A stretch of DNA of 64,000 nt from JAGXLC01 sp964585385 (GCA_964585385.1 CAZPDP010000001.1:1-64000), one strand, 5' to 3'. Counted from the first letter of the stretch, positions 1-8,237 are shown. Program-made: numbers and translations. The notes: a model not told the origin generated them from the sequence alone.

Positions 1-135
1 GCGGCTACGCGAAGGCGATGCCGACTTAGGTGAACTTAAATTTTTGAAAAAATTTCAGTGAACCTTAGTCGCTGTCGGAGACAGGAATAATTCTTGAACG
101 GCGAAGCCCTCAACGAAGTTAATTATTCGGGTTAA
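1..135 (+). repeat. Structured interspersed repeat A, copy 1 (cut by window edge)
   Basis: Non-coding element related to copies near 1373-1500 and 35680-35738. It shows a chain of hairpins: GGC(3-5)/GCC(20-22) with inner CGC/GCG; CGACTTAGGT (22-31) against ACCTTAGTCG (62-71) with one mismatch; CTGTC-GGA-GACAG (72-84); and GAATAATT (85-92) against AATTATTC (121-128), which encloses an inner TTG..GGC-gaa-GCC..CAA stem. No open reading frame fits it. Two stem pairs change in a compensatory way in copy 2. The element may extend left of the window. Confidence 0.75.
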
Positions 136-248
136 TTCGTTTAATTGAAATGTTGTAAAATATAAAATCTGTAAATTTATTGATATATTTAGCAAAACTT
201 GCATTTTTGGGATTGATTGATTTATCTTTACAAAAAGCCATATAAACT

Positions 249-770
249 ATGGAAACATTTCTTGAAATTTTAAAATACACAATTCCTGCACTGATCGTAT
301 TTTTTACAGCTTATTTCTCAATCAGGATGATGATTAAGAACGATCAGCGAAAAAGAGATTTTGAGTTGGTAATAAAAAATAAGAACATTGTAACTCCGAT
401 ACGGCTTCAGGCCTATGAGCGGATGAGCCTTTTCCTGGAGCGGATTTCTCCGGATAATCTCGTAATGCGTCTTAACAAAAGCAAGATGACGGTGAAACAA
501 CTTCAAAATGAAATGCTGCGGACTATCCGGTCAGAGTTTGATCACAATTTATCTCAGCAGATATATATTTCTCCTCAAACCTGGCAGGTCATAAAAAATT
601 CAAGAGAGAATGTGGTTAAGCTAATCAATAACGCTGCTCAAAAGCACAAACCAGATGATCCGGCTATAAAGCTAAGTCAGAGTATTCTGGAAAGAGTTAT
701 GGAGCAGGATCAAGGACCAACCCAGATGGCTCTTAGCTATCTGAAGAAAGAAGTGCAGCAATATTACTGA
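249..770 (+). CDS. DUF7935 family protein (membrane-anchored, unknown function)
   Basis: A 173-residue protein with one N-terminal hydrophobic segment (about residues 8-28, containing IPALIVFFTAYF) followed by a basic, mostly helical domain. The block ITPIRLQAYERM..FLERISP-like (here TPIRLQAYERMSLFLERISP) is the hallmark I associate with the Bacteroidota family DUF7935. Function is unknown. The topology suggests a cytoplasmic domain tethered to the inner membrane. It sits just after repeat copy A1, and the same-strand yjbQ follows 50 bp downstream. The ATG start has no clear Shine-Dalgarno, as is usual in this phylum. Confidence 0.8.
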   Translation: METFLEILKYTIPALIVFFTAYFSIRMMIKNDQRKRDFELVIKNKNIVTPIRLQAYERMSLFLERISPDNLVMRLNKSKMTVKQLQNEMLRTIRSEFDHNLSQQIYISPQTWQVIKNSRENVVKLINNAAQKHKPDDPAIKLSQSILERVMEQDQGPTQMALSYLKKEVQQYY

Positions 771-820
771 TTTATTTAAACCATATAGGTATAAATTTGT
801 AAATCAGAAAAAAAGGATTT

Positions 821-1231
821 ATGATTATACAGAAGGAAATACAGTTACCTGATTATGGAAGGGGTTTTCACCTGATTACCCGGGAGATTAAGAATAGCTT
901 GAATGAATTACCCGAAAACGGAATGTTGAATATTTTTATCAAGCACACCTCGGCAGCCATTTCCATAAATGAAAACGCAGATCCTTCCGTACTTGATGAT
1001 TTTGAATCCTTTATAAAAAGACTGGTACCGGAAGATAAAAGTCTGTTTACTCACACAATGGAGGGTTCGGATGATATGCCTGCTCATATTAAAACAAGCT
1101 TGTTTGGCAATTCAATCACAATTCCGGTTACTGAACACCGGCTCAACCTGGGGACATGGCAGGGAATTTACCTGTGTGAGTTTAGAAATGGCAGGCACAG
1201 CAGAAAACTGGTATTAACTCTCTACTATTAA
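821..1231 (+). CDS. yjbQ: YjbQ family protein (UPF0047)
   Basis: A 136-residue protein of full family length. Family signatures are visible: HTSAAISINENADPSVLDDF near residues 42-62, then HTMEGSDDMPAHIKTSLFG and the C-terminal half with LGTWQGIYLCEFR. Members form a small beta-rich trimer with a putative metal or ligand site built from the conserved His, Asn and Asp residues. Some have weak thiamine-phosphate synthase activity in vitro, but the physiological role is unsettled. A TAAATTTG element at about 793-800 resembles the Bacteroidota -7 promoter box, so the gene may have its own promoter. Confidence 0.9.
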   Translation: MIIQKEIQLPDYGRGFHLITREIKNSLNELPENGMLNIFIKHTSAAISINENADPSVLDDFESFIKRLVPEDKSLFTHTMEGSDDMPAHIKTSLFGNSITIPVTEHRLNLGTWQGIYLCEFRNGRHSRKLVLTLYY

Positions 1232-1372
1232 TTCCCTTTCTAAATATTGAATTTATGTTGCATAATTATCCTACCCGCTTTTAGGAAATTCTAAAATAAA
1301 TTATATTTTTGCCTTAGCACATTAGCCTGCATTATTCATAAATGTTTATAAGTGAATTAAATGTAGAGCCTG

Positions 1373-1500
1373 TACCGCAAAGCGGTATTAACCCCGACTT
1401 AGATAGCTTGTTTGAAAAAAAATAGGTAATCTTAGTCGCTATCGGAGATAGGAATAATTCATGAACGGCGAAGCCCTCAACGAAGTTAATTATTCGGGTT
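1373..1500 (+). repeat. Structured interspersed repeat A, copy 2
   Basis: Same order of hairpins as copy 1: TACCGC-AAA-GCGGTA (1373-1387, perfect), CGACTTAGAT (1395-1404) with ATCTTAGTCG (1429-1438), CTATC-GGA-GATAG (1439-1451), and GAATAATT with AATTATTC around the conserved core 1451-1497. The G-C pair 30/63 of copy 1 is A-T (1403/1430) here, and G-C 74/82 is A-T (1441/1449), so both stems are kept despite sequence change. Confidence 0.8.
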
Positions 1501-1521
1501 AGAATCTTAAAACCTGAAATT

Positions 1522-1599
1522 GTGAATTTAAAGAAAGTGCTTTTTCTTTATGTTACTGCCATCCTGATTGGGTATCTAAAGCTGTTTGGAGGTCTGTAA
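1522..1599 (+). CDS. Possible 25-residue membrane peptide (doubtful)
   Basis: A GTG-initiated frame of 26 codons directly after repeat A2 encodes a short peptide with two Lys at positions 4-5 and a hydrophobic run containing VLFLYVTAILIGYL. That would fit a tiny single-span membrane peptide, or the stump of an N-terminal signal segment whose gene was lost. The start codon is weak, there is no ribosome binding site, and the 3' end overlaps an inverted repeat. Chance or decay is as likely as function. Confidence 0.2.
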   Translation: MNLKKVLFLYVTAILIGYLKLFGGL

Positions 1600-1697
1600 T
1601 ACCCAATTGTACGATAATCAGACCGTTTTTATGCGACATTGAAACGTTTATACTATATTTTGATATTTTGTACAACTAAAAAAACACTCATTATAAA

Positions 1698-3314
1698 ATG
1701 GACAAATTACTTTTATTAGGAGACGAAGCTATCGCCCAGGGAGCACTAGATGGTGGAATATCCGGTATATACGCGTATCCGGGAACTCCTTCCACTGAGA
1801 TAACAGAATACGTTCAGGCATCAAAATATGCTAAGGAAAATAATATTCATCGCAATTGGTCAGCAAATGAAAAAACTGCTATGGAGGCTGCGCTTGGTAT
1901 GTCTTATGCAGGTAAGCGCTCAATTGTATGTATGAAACACGTTGGCCTGAATGTGGCTGCTGATCCCTTTCTGAATTCTGCAATTACCGGGACAAACGGT
2001 GGGATGATCGTCGTTTCGGCAGACGATCCCAGTATGCACTCATCGCAGAATGAGCAGGATTCAAGATTTTACGGAAAATTTGCCATGATCCCCATACTGG
2101 AACCTTCCAACCAACAAGAGGCATACGATATGGCTTATTTTGGCTTTGAGCTTTCTGAAGCATTGAAATCGCCTGTACTTTTAAGGATTACAACCCGTTT
2201 GGCTCATTCACGATCAGGTGTTCAGAGAAGAAAACAACTTGAACAAAATGAAGGATCTATGCCACAGAATCTCAGACAGTTTGTTCTGTTACCTTCAATT
2301 GCTCGTGTGAATTATAATAACCTGTTATCCAACCAGGTAAACATGGAAAAAGCTTCAGAAGATTCGGAATACAACAAATATTTTGATGGAGATGACAAAA
2401 GCCTGGGAATCATTGCATGCGGGATTGCTTATAATTATCTCATGGAAAATTTCCAGGAAAGAGAATTGAAACATCCTTTACTGAAATTGAGTCAGTATCC
2501 GCTTCCCCGAAAAGACGTTGAAAAGATACTTAAGGAATGCGATAAGATTATGGTGATTGAAGAAGGATATCCGATTGTTGAAGAGATGCTGAAAGGCTAC
2601 CAGGAGAAAGGTACCCCGGTTATTGGAAGGTTAAGTGGTGCTTTACCCCGAACAGGAGAGTTAAACCCCAACCACATAGCTGAAGCGTTTGGTTTTGATT
2701 TTGAAGAAGGACAAACCGCCCCTGAATTAATCAAAAACAGACCTCCTGCAATGTGCCAGGGATGCGGTCATATTGAAGCTTATAATGCTTTGAATGCCGC
2801 ACTGCAACAATACAGCGAAGGAAGAGTATTTTCTGATATTGGATGTTATACGCTGGGAGCCTTGCCTCCTTACAACGCAATTAATTCCTGTGTAGATATG
2901 GGTGCCTCCATCACTATGGCCAAGGGAGCAGCAGATGCCGGATTAGTACCGGCAGTGGCTGTAATTGGAGATTCGACTTTCACGCATTCCGGAATTACCG
3001 GATTGCTGGATTGCGTTATAGAAGGAAGTCCCATAACAATCATTATTTCTGATAACTTCACCACTGCCATGACCGGCGGACAGGATTCTCATGCACTCGG
3101 CAGGCTGGAAGATATTTGTGCAGGGGTCGGGGTGAAAGAGGATCATATAAAAGTCTTCAAACCCACGAAGAAAAATATTGACGAGATGACCCAAATAATT
3201 AAAGAAGAGCTTGAGTATGACGGTGTTTCTGTAATCATTCCGCGTCGTCAATGCGTTCAGACTATGAAAAATAAAAATCTGGCAGAACGCCTGAAACAGC
3301 TTAATTTAAAATAA
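1698..3314 (+). CDS. iorA: Indolepyruvate:ferredoxin oxidoreductase, alpha subunit, without ferredoxin domain
   Basis: The catalytic subunit of the TPP-dependent enzyme that oxidatively decarboxylates arylpyruvates (from aromatic amino acids) to aryl-acetyl-CoA while reducing ferredoxin. The N-terminal pyrimidine-binding half includes the YPGTPSTEI motif near residue 27. The TPP-binding C-terminal half has PPAMCQGCGH (about 349-358) and GDSTFTHSGITGLLD (about 426-440). At 538 residues it stops just after the TPP domain. Classical IorA is about 600-650 residues with two C-terminal 4Fe-4S motifs, and no CxxCxxC cluster is present here. iorB follows after 31 bp, presumably in one transcript. Confidence 0.92.
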   Translation: MDKLLLLGDEAIAQGALDGGISGIYAYPGTPSTEITEYVQASKYAKENNIHRNWSANEKTAMEAALGMSYAGKRSIVCMKHVGLNVAADPFLNSAITGTNGGMIVVSADDPSMHSSQNEQDSRFYGKFAMIPILEPSNQQEAYDMAYFGFELSEALKSPVLLRITTRLAHSRSGVQRRKQLEQNEGSMPQNLRQFVLLPSIARVNYNNLLSNQVNMEKASEDSEYNKYFDGDDKSLGIIACGIAYNYLMENFQERELKHPLLKLSQYPLPRKDVEKILKECDKIMVIEEGYPIVEEMLKGYQEKGTPVIGRLSGALPRTGELNPNHIAEAFGFDFEEGQTAPELIKNRPPAMCQGCGHIEAYNALNAALQQYSEGRVFSDIGCYTLGALPPYNAINSCVDMGASITMAKGAADAGLVPAVAVIGDSTFTHSGITGLLDCVIEGSPITIIISDNFTTAMTGGQDSHALGRLEDICAGVGVKEDHIKVFKPTKKNIDEMTQIIKEELEYDGVSVIIPRRQCVQTMKNKNLAERLKQLNLK

Positions 3315-3345
3315 TTATAGGTTATAATCTTAAAATGAATATATA

Positions 3346-3927
3346 ATGAAAACAGATATAATATTAGCCGGAGTAGGGGGACAAGGTATATTGTCAATAG
3401 CAGCTTCCATTGGAATGGCTGCGCTTGAAAACAATCTCTATTTAAAACAAGCTGAGGTGCATGGTATGAGCCAGAGAGGAGGAGCTGTTCAGTCACATAT
3501 GCGTCTTTCGGAAAAAGAGATTTTATCAGACCTGATACCCAGAGGCCAGGCGGATATAATTCTTTCTGTAGAACCAATGGAATCGTTAAGGTATTTGCCA
3601 TTTCTTCATAAGGATGGCTGGCTGGTAACAAATACCAACCCTTACAAGAATATCACGGATTATCCTGACGAAAGTGAAATCATGGAATTGGTTAAGCAAT
3701 ATAAAAACCATATTGCCATTGATGCTGATAAAATTGCTTCCGAAGTGGGGTCAAAAAGAGCCTCCAACATAGTAATGCTGGGAGCAGCTTCCCCATTTTT
3801 TAAGATGACTCCGGAAAGTTTTGAAGAAGGTATCCGCAAGATTTTTGCACGAAAAGGTGACAAGGTGGTTGATATGAATATTGAAGCATTCCGAGCGGGA
3901 CAAAGATTTGCGAATGAAAATAAGTAA
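3346..3927 (+). CDS. iorB: Indolepyruvate:ferredoxin oxidoreductase, beta subunit
   Basis: A 193-residue gamma-type subunit of the 2-oxoacid:acceptor oxidoreductase family. The GVGGQGILSIA motif (about residues 8-18) and QAEVHGMSQRGGAVQSHMR (about 36-54) are diagnostic. It pairs with the upstream iorA to bind CoA and complete the alpha2beta2 enzyme. In anaerobic Bacteroidota the enzyme can run either in amino-acid fermentation or reductively to make aromatic amino acids. A strong bidirectional terminator follows. Confidence 0.92.
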   Translation: MKTDIILAGVGGQGILSIAASIGMAALENNLYLKQAEVHGMSQRGGAVQSHMRLSEKEILSDLIPRGQADIILSVEPMESLRYLPFLHKDGWLVTNTNPYKNITDYPDESEIMELVKQYKNHIAIDADKIASEVGSKRASNIVMLGAASPFFKMTPESFEEGIRKIFARKGDKVVDMNIEAFRAGQRFANENK

Positions 3928-3941
3928 AGATATTTTTCTAT

Positions 3942-3977
3942 AAAAAAAAGCCGCTAACTTTAAGTTTAGCGGCTTTT
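3942..3977. terminator. Bidirectional rho-independent terminator (iorB / prohibitin gene)
   Basis: The stem AAGCCGCTAA pairs with TTAGCGGCTT around a short loop. It is preceded by an A-run and followed by a T-run, so it works on both strands between the convergent iorB and the minus-strand SPFH gene. Confidence 0.85.
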
Positions 3978-3997
3978 TTGTTGTATTTGTTTGATAA

Positions 3998-4810
3998 TTA
4001 GTTGTTTCCACCGAGTATTAATGGCAGTCCATCGTCTCCTCCCCCTATAACAACTACTTTGCTATTTTCCGACTCGGACAGCTTCACTGTTGCTTCTATT
4101 CCTTTCATTTTGAGAAGGTTGGGGGTTAAGCTTTCATCGATGATTCTGTTGGCCCTTGCTTCGCCCTCGGCTTGTATCTTTTTTCGTTCAGCTTCACTTC
4201 TTTCTCTTTCAAGCCTGTATTCGTAAGCCAGGGCTTCCTGCTCTTCTTTCAGTTTCTTTTCAATGGCCGATTTGATTTGTTCAGGCAATTTGATAGAACG
4301 GATTAAAAGAGCTGTCATATCCACATTATTTTTTTCCAGGGTTTTCCTGGTTTCTTGTTTTATGGATTTTTCCACCTCCTCTCTTTTGGTTGAATAGATT
4401 TCTTCTGCTGAATAACGTCCGGCAACTCTTCTTACTGTGGAACGGACTTCAGGTATTATAAGCTCTGAGATATACTGCTTTCCAAATGTTTCGTGCAGAT
4501 ATCCAATCTTTTCATAAATAGGATGAAAACGTACCGATACATCCATAGTAAGATTGAGTCCCTTTTTATCCAGCACATCAAGACTTTCCTCTTCCTGTTT
4601 TTCTTTTACATTGTAAATGTGCATATCATTCCAGGGAGCAATGATTTTGAAACCGGGAGTGAAAATGTTTTCTTTATCCAAACCAGTAGTAAATTTACGA
4701 AATATTACCCCTCTTTCGCCTGGGTTGATAGTCACAAAAGTTGCAGTACTTAATACGATTGCTATTAAAACAATCACTGTCAGTATAATCCAAAATGTAG
4801 TTTTTTTCAT
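3998..4810 (-). CDS. Prohibitin-family (SPFH/Band 7) membrane protein
   Basis: A 270-residue protein with one N-terminal transmembrane helix (about residues 6-27) followed by an SPFH domain (INPGERGVIFRKFTTGL near 28-44, LTMDVSVRFHP near 107) and a long charged coiled coil rich in E, R and A (about 185-235). The C-terminus ends in a glycine-rich GGGDDGLPLILGG tail. Prohibitins oligomerise at membranes and can modulate proteases or scaffold microdomains. No protease gene is adjacent here. Length and order match bacterial prohibitin-like proteins. Confidence 0.88.
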   Translation of the reverse strand: MKKTTFWIILTVIVLIAIVLSTATFVTINPGERGVIFRKFTTGLDKENIFTPGFKIIAPWNDMHIYNVKEKQEEESLDVLDKKGLNLTMDVSVRFHPIYEKIGYLHETFGKQYISELIIPEVRSTVRRVAGRYSAEEIYSTKREEVEKSIKQETRKTLEKNNVDMTALLIRSIKLPEQIKSAIEKKLKEEQEALAYEYRLERERSEAERKKIQAEGEARANRIIDESLTPNLLKMKGIEATVKLSESENSKVVVIGGGDDGLPLILGGNN

Positions 4811-4899
4811 AATATATTCTTTAGATAATTTAGGATTTTAAAGCAGACAATTTACGAAACTTTGAACTGAAGTTCATAAATCATTTCAATAGATTTGAA

Positions 4900-5574
4900 T
4901 TATTCATTGATGTATTCAAGAATTCTTTTTTTGATGGTTTCTGGTTTCATTATGTTTTTATTTTCATCGAAACAATGAATGCAGTGAAAAAAACTTTCTT
5001 CTTTAATTTCATGTAGATAGATATCCCTTACTCTTCTTTGAAATTTCAGGTTTTTCTCATGTATATCGTCCTTTCCGTTTAGATATTCCCGGTCTTGCCC
5101 GGATCTTTTTTTCTGCAGGTTGGTTTGAGTGAAATCCAGAGGGACATCCAGAAATATGCTTAAATCTGGTTTGGGAATTTTGTAATAATCAAATTCCAGG
5201 TATTTAATCCAATTACTCAGTTTGCTTATTTCTTCCTTGCTTTGGATTTTTGCACACTGGAAGGCGATGTTCGAAAATACATACCGGTCGATGAGGACAA
5301 GGTAATTATTGTCCAGCCACTCGCGAATAAGAGATTTTGCATCGTTTCTGTCTCCCGCGTATAATAAGGCAATCAGATAAGGGTTGACTTCGTCCATATC
5401 ACCGAATTCACCTCTCAGAAATTTGGCAATCAGCTCACCAAAAACAGGTGAATCCGTACGGGGAAAATGCAGGTATTTAAAGGGAATATTTTGCTCCTCA
5501 AAATGTTTGGTCAACAGTTCGATCTGTGTAGATTTTCCTGAACCATCGAGTCCTTCAATATTAACGAATTTCAT
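4900..5574 (-). CDS. tmk: Thymidylate kinase (dTMP kinase)
   Basis: Phosphorylates dTMP to dTDP. The P-loop GLDGSGKST lies at residues 8-16, the DRY/DR motif (LIDRYVFSNIAFQ) near 93-105, and a lid-like RSGQDREYLNG segment near 156-166. Its 224 residues fit the family, slightly long at the C-terminus. It is transcribed divergently from folP, with about 75 bp between the start codons and the folP promoter inside that gap. Confidence 0.9.
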   Translation of the reverse strand: MKFVNIEGLDGSGKSTQIELLTKHFEEQNIPFKYLHFPRTDSPVFGELIAKFLRGEFGDMDEVNPYLIALLYAGDRNDAKSLIREWLDNNYLVLIDRYVFSNIAFQCAKIQSKEEISKLSNWIKYLEFDYYKIPKPDLSIFLDVPLDFTQTNLQKKRSGQDREYLNGKDDIHEKNLKFQRRVRDIYLHEIKEESFFHCIHCFDENKNIMKPETIKKRILEYINE

Positions 5575-5594
5575 TCTTGTAAGGTTTTTAATTC

Positions 5595-5628
5595 TTGCTT
5601 CACTCTTTGTGCAATTTTATTACATTTG
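5595..5628 (+). promoter_or_regulatory. Putative folP promoter (TTG-N23-TACATTTG)
   Basis: TTG at 5595-5597 and TACATTTG at 5621-5628 match the Bacteroidota -33/-7 consensus (TTG/TTTG, 17-23 bp, TAnnTTTG). The predicted transcript start near 5635 lies upstream of the ATG at 5649, which supports that ATG over the TTG codon at 5595. Confidence 0.6.
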
Positions 5629-5648
5629 TTTCAAATAATCGAAAAAAT

Positions 5649-6524
5649 ATGGAATTTAAAGATACATTATTTTCAAAGAAATCTTATATAAATTGCAGAG
5701 GTAAGTTGCTCGACCTTTCATCTCCTAAAATAATGGGCATTCTCAATATCACCCCCGATTCATTTTACGACGGGGGATTTTATTATGACAAGGATACAGC
5801 TATTAAAAGAGTGTATAGAATGGTAGATGAAGGTGCCGATATTCTTGATTTTGGCTCCTATTCATCCAGACCGGGAGCTGAGAATATACCTCCCGAAGAA
5901 GAATGGGAAAGGCTACATCCTGTACTGGATATTGTAAGGGAAAGATATCCAGACCTGATTCTTTCAGTGGATACATTTCGTTCGGATATTGCAGCTAAAG
6001 CTGTGAACGAATACAATGTTGACATCATCAATGATATCTCAGGAGGTGAACTGGACCCAAACATGTTCTCGACACTGGCGGAGTTGAATGTTCCTTACAT
6101 AATGATGCACATGAAGGGTACCCCTCAGAATATGAAGGAAAATACCCATTATGACGATCTTATCAGGGAAATTTCATCTTATTTTTCTTCTAAAGGGGAT
6201 AAACTCAGGAAAATGGGTGTTAAAGATATAATCCTCGATCCCGGTTTTGGTTTCAGTAAAACAATCGACCAGAATTTTAGTCTGCTTAAGAATTTGAAGG
6301 ATTTCAGCATTTTTGGATTGCCAATAATGGTAGGTCTTTCAAGAAAGTCTATGATTTATAAGACGTTGAGTACTGAACCATCGGAAGCTTTACCCGGAAC
6401 GATTGTTTTAAATACTCTTGCTCTGATAAATGGAGCTAATATTTTACGAGTGCATGACGTAAAAGAAACAAAGCAACTGCTTAAGCTTTTTGAGAAATAC
6501 AAAGATGCCGAATGGTTTGAATAA
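5649..6524 (+). CDS. folP: Dihydropteroate synthase
   Basis: Folate biosynthesis: condenses p-aminobenzoate with hydroxymethyl-dihydropterin diphosphate. The signature IMGILNITPDSFYDGG is near the N-terminus, SVDTFRSDIAAKA in the middle, and LDPGFGFSKTIDQN followed by GLSRKSM toward the C-terminus, in the normal TIM-barrel order. The ATG at 5649 gives 291 residues. An upstream in-frame TTG would add 18 residues that lie inside the promoter, so I prefer the ATG. cdaA follows 71 bp downstream, an arrangement I recall as common in Bacteroidota. Confidence 0.93.
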   Translation: MEFKDTLFSKKSYINCRGKLLDLSSPKIMGILNITPDSFYDGGFYYDKDTAIKRVYRMVDEGADILDFGSYSSRPGAENIPPEEEWERLHPVLDIVRERYPDLILSVDTFRSDIAAKAVNEYNVDIINDISGGELDPNMFSTLAELNVPYIMMHMKGTPQNMKENTHYDDLIREISSYFSSKGDKLRKMGVKDIILDPGFGFSKTIDQNFSLLKNLKDFSIFGLPIMVGLSRKSMIYKTLSTEPSEALPGTIVLNTLALINGANILRVHDVKETKQLLKLFEKYKDAEWFE

Positions 6525-6545
6525 AGAACATTTGACAGAATTTAT

Positions 6546-6553
6546 TATATTTG
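6546..6553 (+). promoter_or_regulatory. Possible -7 box upstream of cdaA
   Basis: TATATTTG is an exact TAnnTTTG match 43 bp before the cdaA start. The nearest upstream TTTG (6516-6519) is 26 bp away, a little beyond the usual spacing, so a separate cdaA promoter is possible but unproven. Confidence 0.3.
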
Positions 6554-6595
6554 AGTAATATTCAATAATTTAAATAATCTGCATACAAAATAACA

Positions 6596-7381
6596 ATGAT
6601 AACAGCCTTTATAACAGTTCGTTTTCTCGATATACTAGATATAATACTGGTTGCTTTTCTGCTTTATCAATTCTATAATTTGATAAAAGGAACAGTAGCT
6701 ATTAATATTTTCATCGGAATATTCGCATTATATCTATTATGGCTGGTAGTAAGGGCATTAAATATGGAACTGCTGGGTTCCATCTTAGGTCAGGTTATTG
6801 GAGTTGGAGTAATAGCCCTTATTATTGTTTTTCAGCAGGAGATTAGGCGGTTTTTGCTTGTTATAGGCAGCCGGTACATCTCCAATTATTCCTTTTCATT
6901 TTCTAATTTTCTTTCACTGAAAGCCAAACCTAAGCCCAAAGTAAAAATCAGTGAGATTGTGAAGGCCTGTACAGATATGTCAGCATTTAAAACAGGCGCA
7001 TTGATAACTATTACCCAGCGGGACAATCTTGCCAATGCTGCCAAGACAGGAATTATCATAAACGCTGATACATCGAGCCGTTTGCTTGAAAGCATTTTTT
7101 TCAAGAACAATCCGCTTCACGATGGATCTGTTATTATCAGAAAAGAAAAGATATATGCCGCCAGTTGCGTATTGCCAGCATCAGAACGAGCCGATCTTCC
7201 CCCGCATTTTGGGATGAGACACCGCGCCGCAATTGGTCTCACAGAAAGGTCTGATGCGGTAGTAATAGTTGTTTCGGAGGAAACAGGAGCCATTTCATTT
7301 GCCAAAGCGGGAGGCATTGAAACCAACATTGGCCCTAACCGTCTGAGAGATATTCTCAAAGAAATATATGAAAAAGAATAG
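6596..7381 (+). CDS. cdaA: Membrane diadenylate cyclase
   Basis: Makes the second messenger c-di-AMP from two ATP. Three N-terminal transmembrane helices (about residues 10-90) precede a DisA_N (DAC) domain. The catalytic DGS variant of the DGA motif is seen as LHDGSVII (about 177-184) and the RHR motif as GMRHRAAIGL (about 208-217). Its 261 residues match CdaA. The MscS-type channel 7 bp downstream suggests co-transcription and a link to turgor or ion control, which c-di-AMP governs in many bacteria. It lacks the cdaR partner of Firmicutes. Confidence 0.93.
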   Translation: MITAFITVRFLDILDIILVAFLLYQFYNLIKGTVAINIFIGIFALYLLWLVVRALNMELLGSILGQVIGVGVIALIIVFQQEIRRFLLVIGSRYISNYSFSFSNFLSLKAKPKPKVKISEIVKACTDMSAFKTGALITITQRDNLANAAKTGIIINADTSSRLLESIFFKNNPLHDGSVIIRKEKIYAASCVLPASERADLPPHFGMRHRAAIGLTERSDAVVIVVSEETGAISFAKAGGIETNIGPNRLRDILKEIYEKE

Positions 7382-7388
7382 TTGAACA

Positions 7389-8216
7389 ATGACCATTAAA
7401 GAAATTCTGGAATACACTCTCATTAACACGGAGAATTTTTCCATTACGGTTTATAGTCTTTTGATTGCTTTACTAATCATTGTAATTACCCGCCTGGTCA
7501 TATTTGCAATCAAACGACTGTTTGACAGAACCATCAGATCACGGCCCATTGATAAAAGCAAGGGGCATACGGTTTACCAGCTCATAAAGTATCTTCTCTG
7601 GATTATTGCTGTATTTTTAATTCTTGATACGTTAGGGGTGAGGCTTACTTTTCTTCTCGCCGGGTCAACTGCTTTGCTTGTTGGATTAGGACTTGGTTTA
7701 CAGCAGGTTTTTAAAGATATTGTTGCCGGGATTTTTCTTTTGTTTGAGGGAAACCTGAAAGTAGGTGATGTTGTGCAACTTGAGGAAGTTGTAGGGATTG
7801 TAAAGGATATCGGATTCCGGACTACTAAAATCGAAAGTCGCGATAATATTATATTAATCATTCCCAATTCTAAATTCATTGCAGAAAATGTTATTAACTG
7901 GAGTCATATCGAGCAGAGAACCCGCTTTTATGTTGAGGTTGGAGTAGCTTATGGTTCGGATGTTGCACTGGTAAAAAAGATACTGGAAGAATGTGCAGCA
8001 GAACAAAAAGAAGTAAGCAAAAATCCGAATCCTTTTGTCCGCTTCAATGATTTTGGAGATTCAGCACTGATTTTTCAGCTATTTTTCTGGACAAATAGCG
8101 CCTTCAGGGTTGAGAATATTAAGAGTGACCTAAGATTTATGATTGATGATAAGTTTCGCAGGAACGGTGTAAAAATTCCCTACCCACAACGAGATGTGCA
8201 TTTAAAGAATGATTGA
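7389..8216 (+). CDS. MscS-family mechanosensitive ion channel
   Basis: A 275-residue channel of the small-conductance class. Three hydrophobic segments lie in about residues 18-125. The pore-lining region is GSTALLVGLGLGLQQVFKDIVAG (about 93-115), followed by the beta domain with GDVVQLEEVVGIVKDIGFRTTKI and the PNS motif (IIPNSKF), and a mixed C-terminal domain. It gates on membrane tension and releases solutes in hypo-osmotic shock. It starts 7 bp after the cdaA stop codon. Confidence 0.9.
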   Translation: MTIKEILEYTLINTENFSITVYSLLIALLIIVITRLVIFAIKRLFDRTIRSRPIDKSKGHTVYQLIKYLLWIIAVFLILDTLGVRLTFLLAGSTALLVGLGLGLQQVFKDIVAGIFLLFEGNLKVGDVVQLEEVVGIVKDIGFRTTKIESRDNIILIIPNSKFIAENVINWSHIEQRTRFYVEVGVAYGSDVALVKKILEECAAEQKEVSKNPNPFVRFNDFGDSALIFQLFFWTNSAFRVENIKSDLRFMIDDKFRRNGVKIPYPQRDVHLKND

Positions 8217-8237
8217 ACAGTAAAATGTCGGAATATA

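Larger units (their letters stand above)
1232..1697. other. 466-bp intergenic region with repeat A copy 2 and a long hairpin
   Basis: Apart from repeat copy A2 (1373-1500), this gap holds a possible 25-codon reading frame (1522-1599) and an inverted repeat ATTGGGTAT (1567-1575) / ATACCCAAT (1599-1607) with a 23-bp loop. The AT-rich stretch before iorA (about 1640-1697) presumably holds its promoter, but no exact TAnnTTTG match with a good upstream element was found. No tRNA-like sequence was seen. Confidence 0.6.

Noticed and set aside
3257..3631. Minus-strand frame of 124 codons across iorA/iorB
   Set aside because: It lies wholly antisense to two strongly supported genes and has no recognisable domain.
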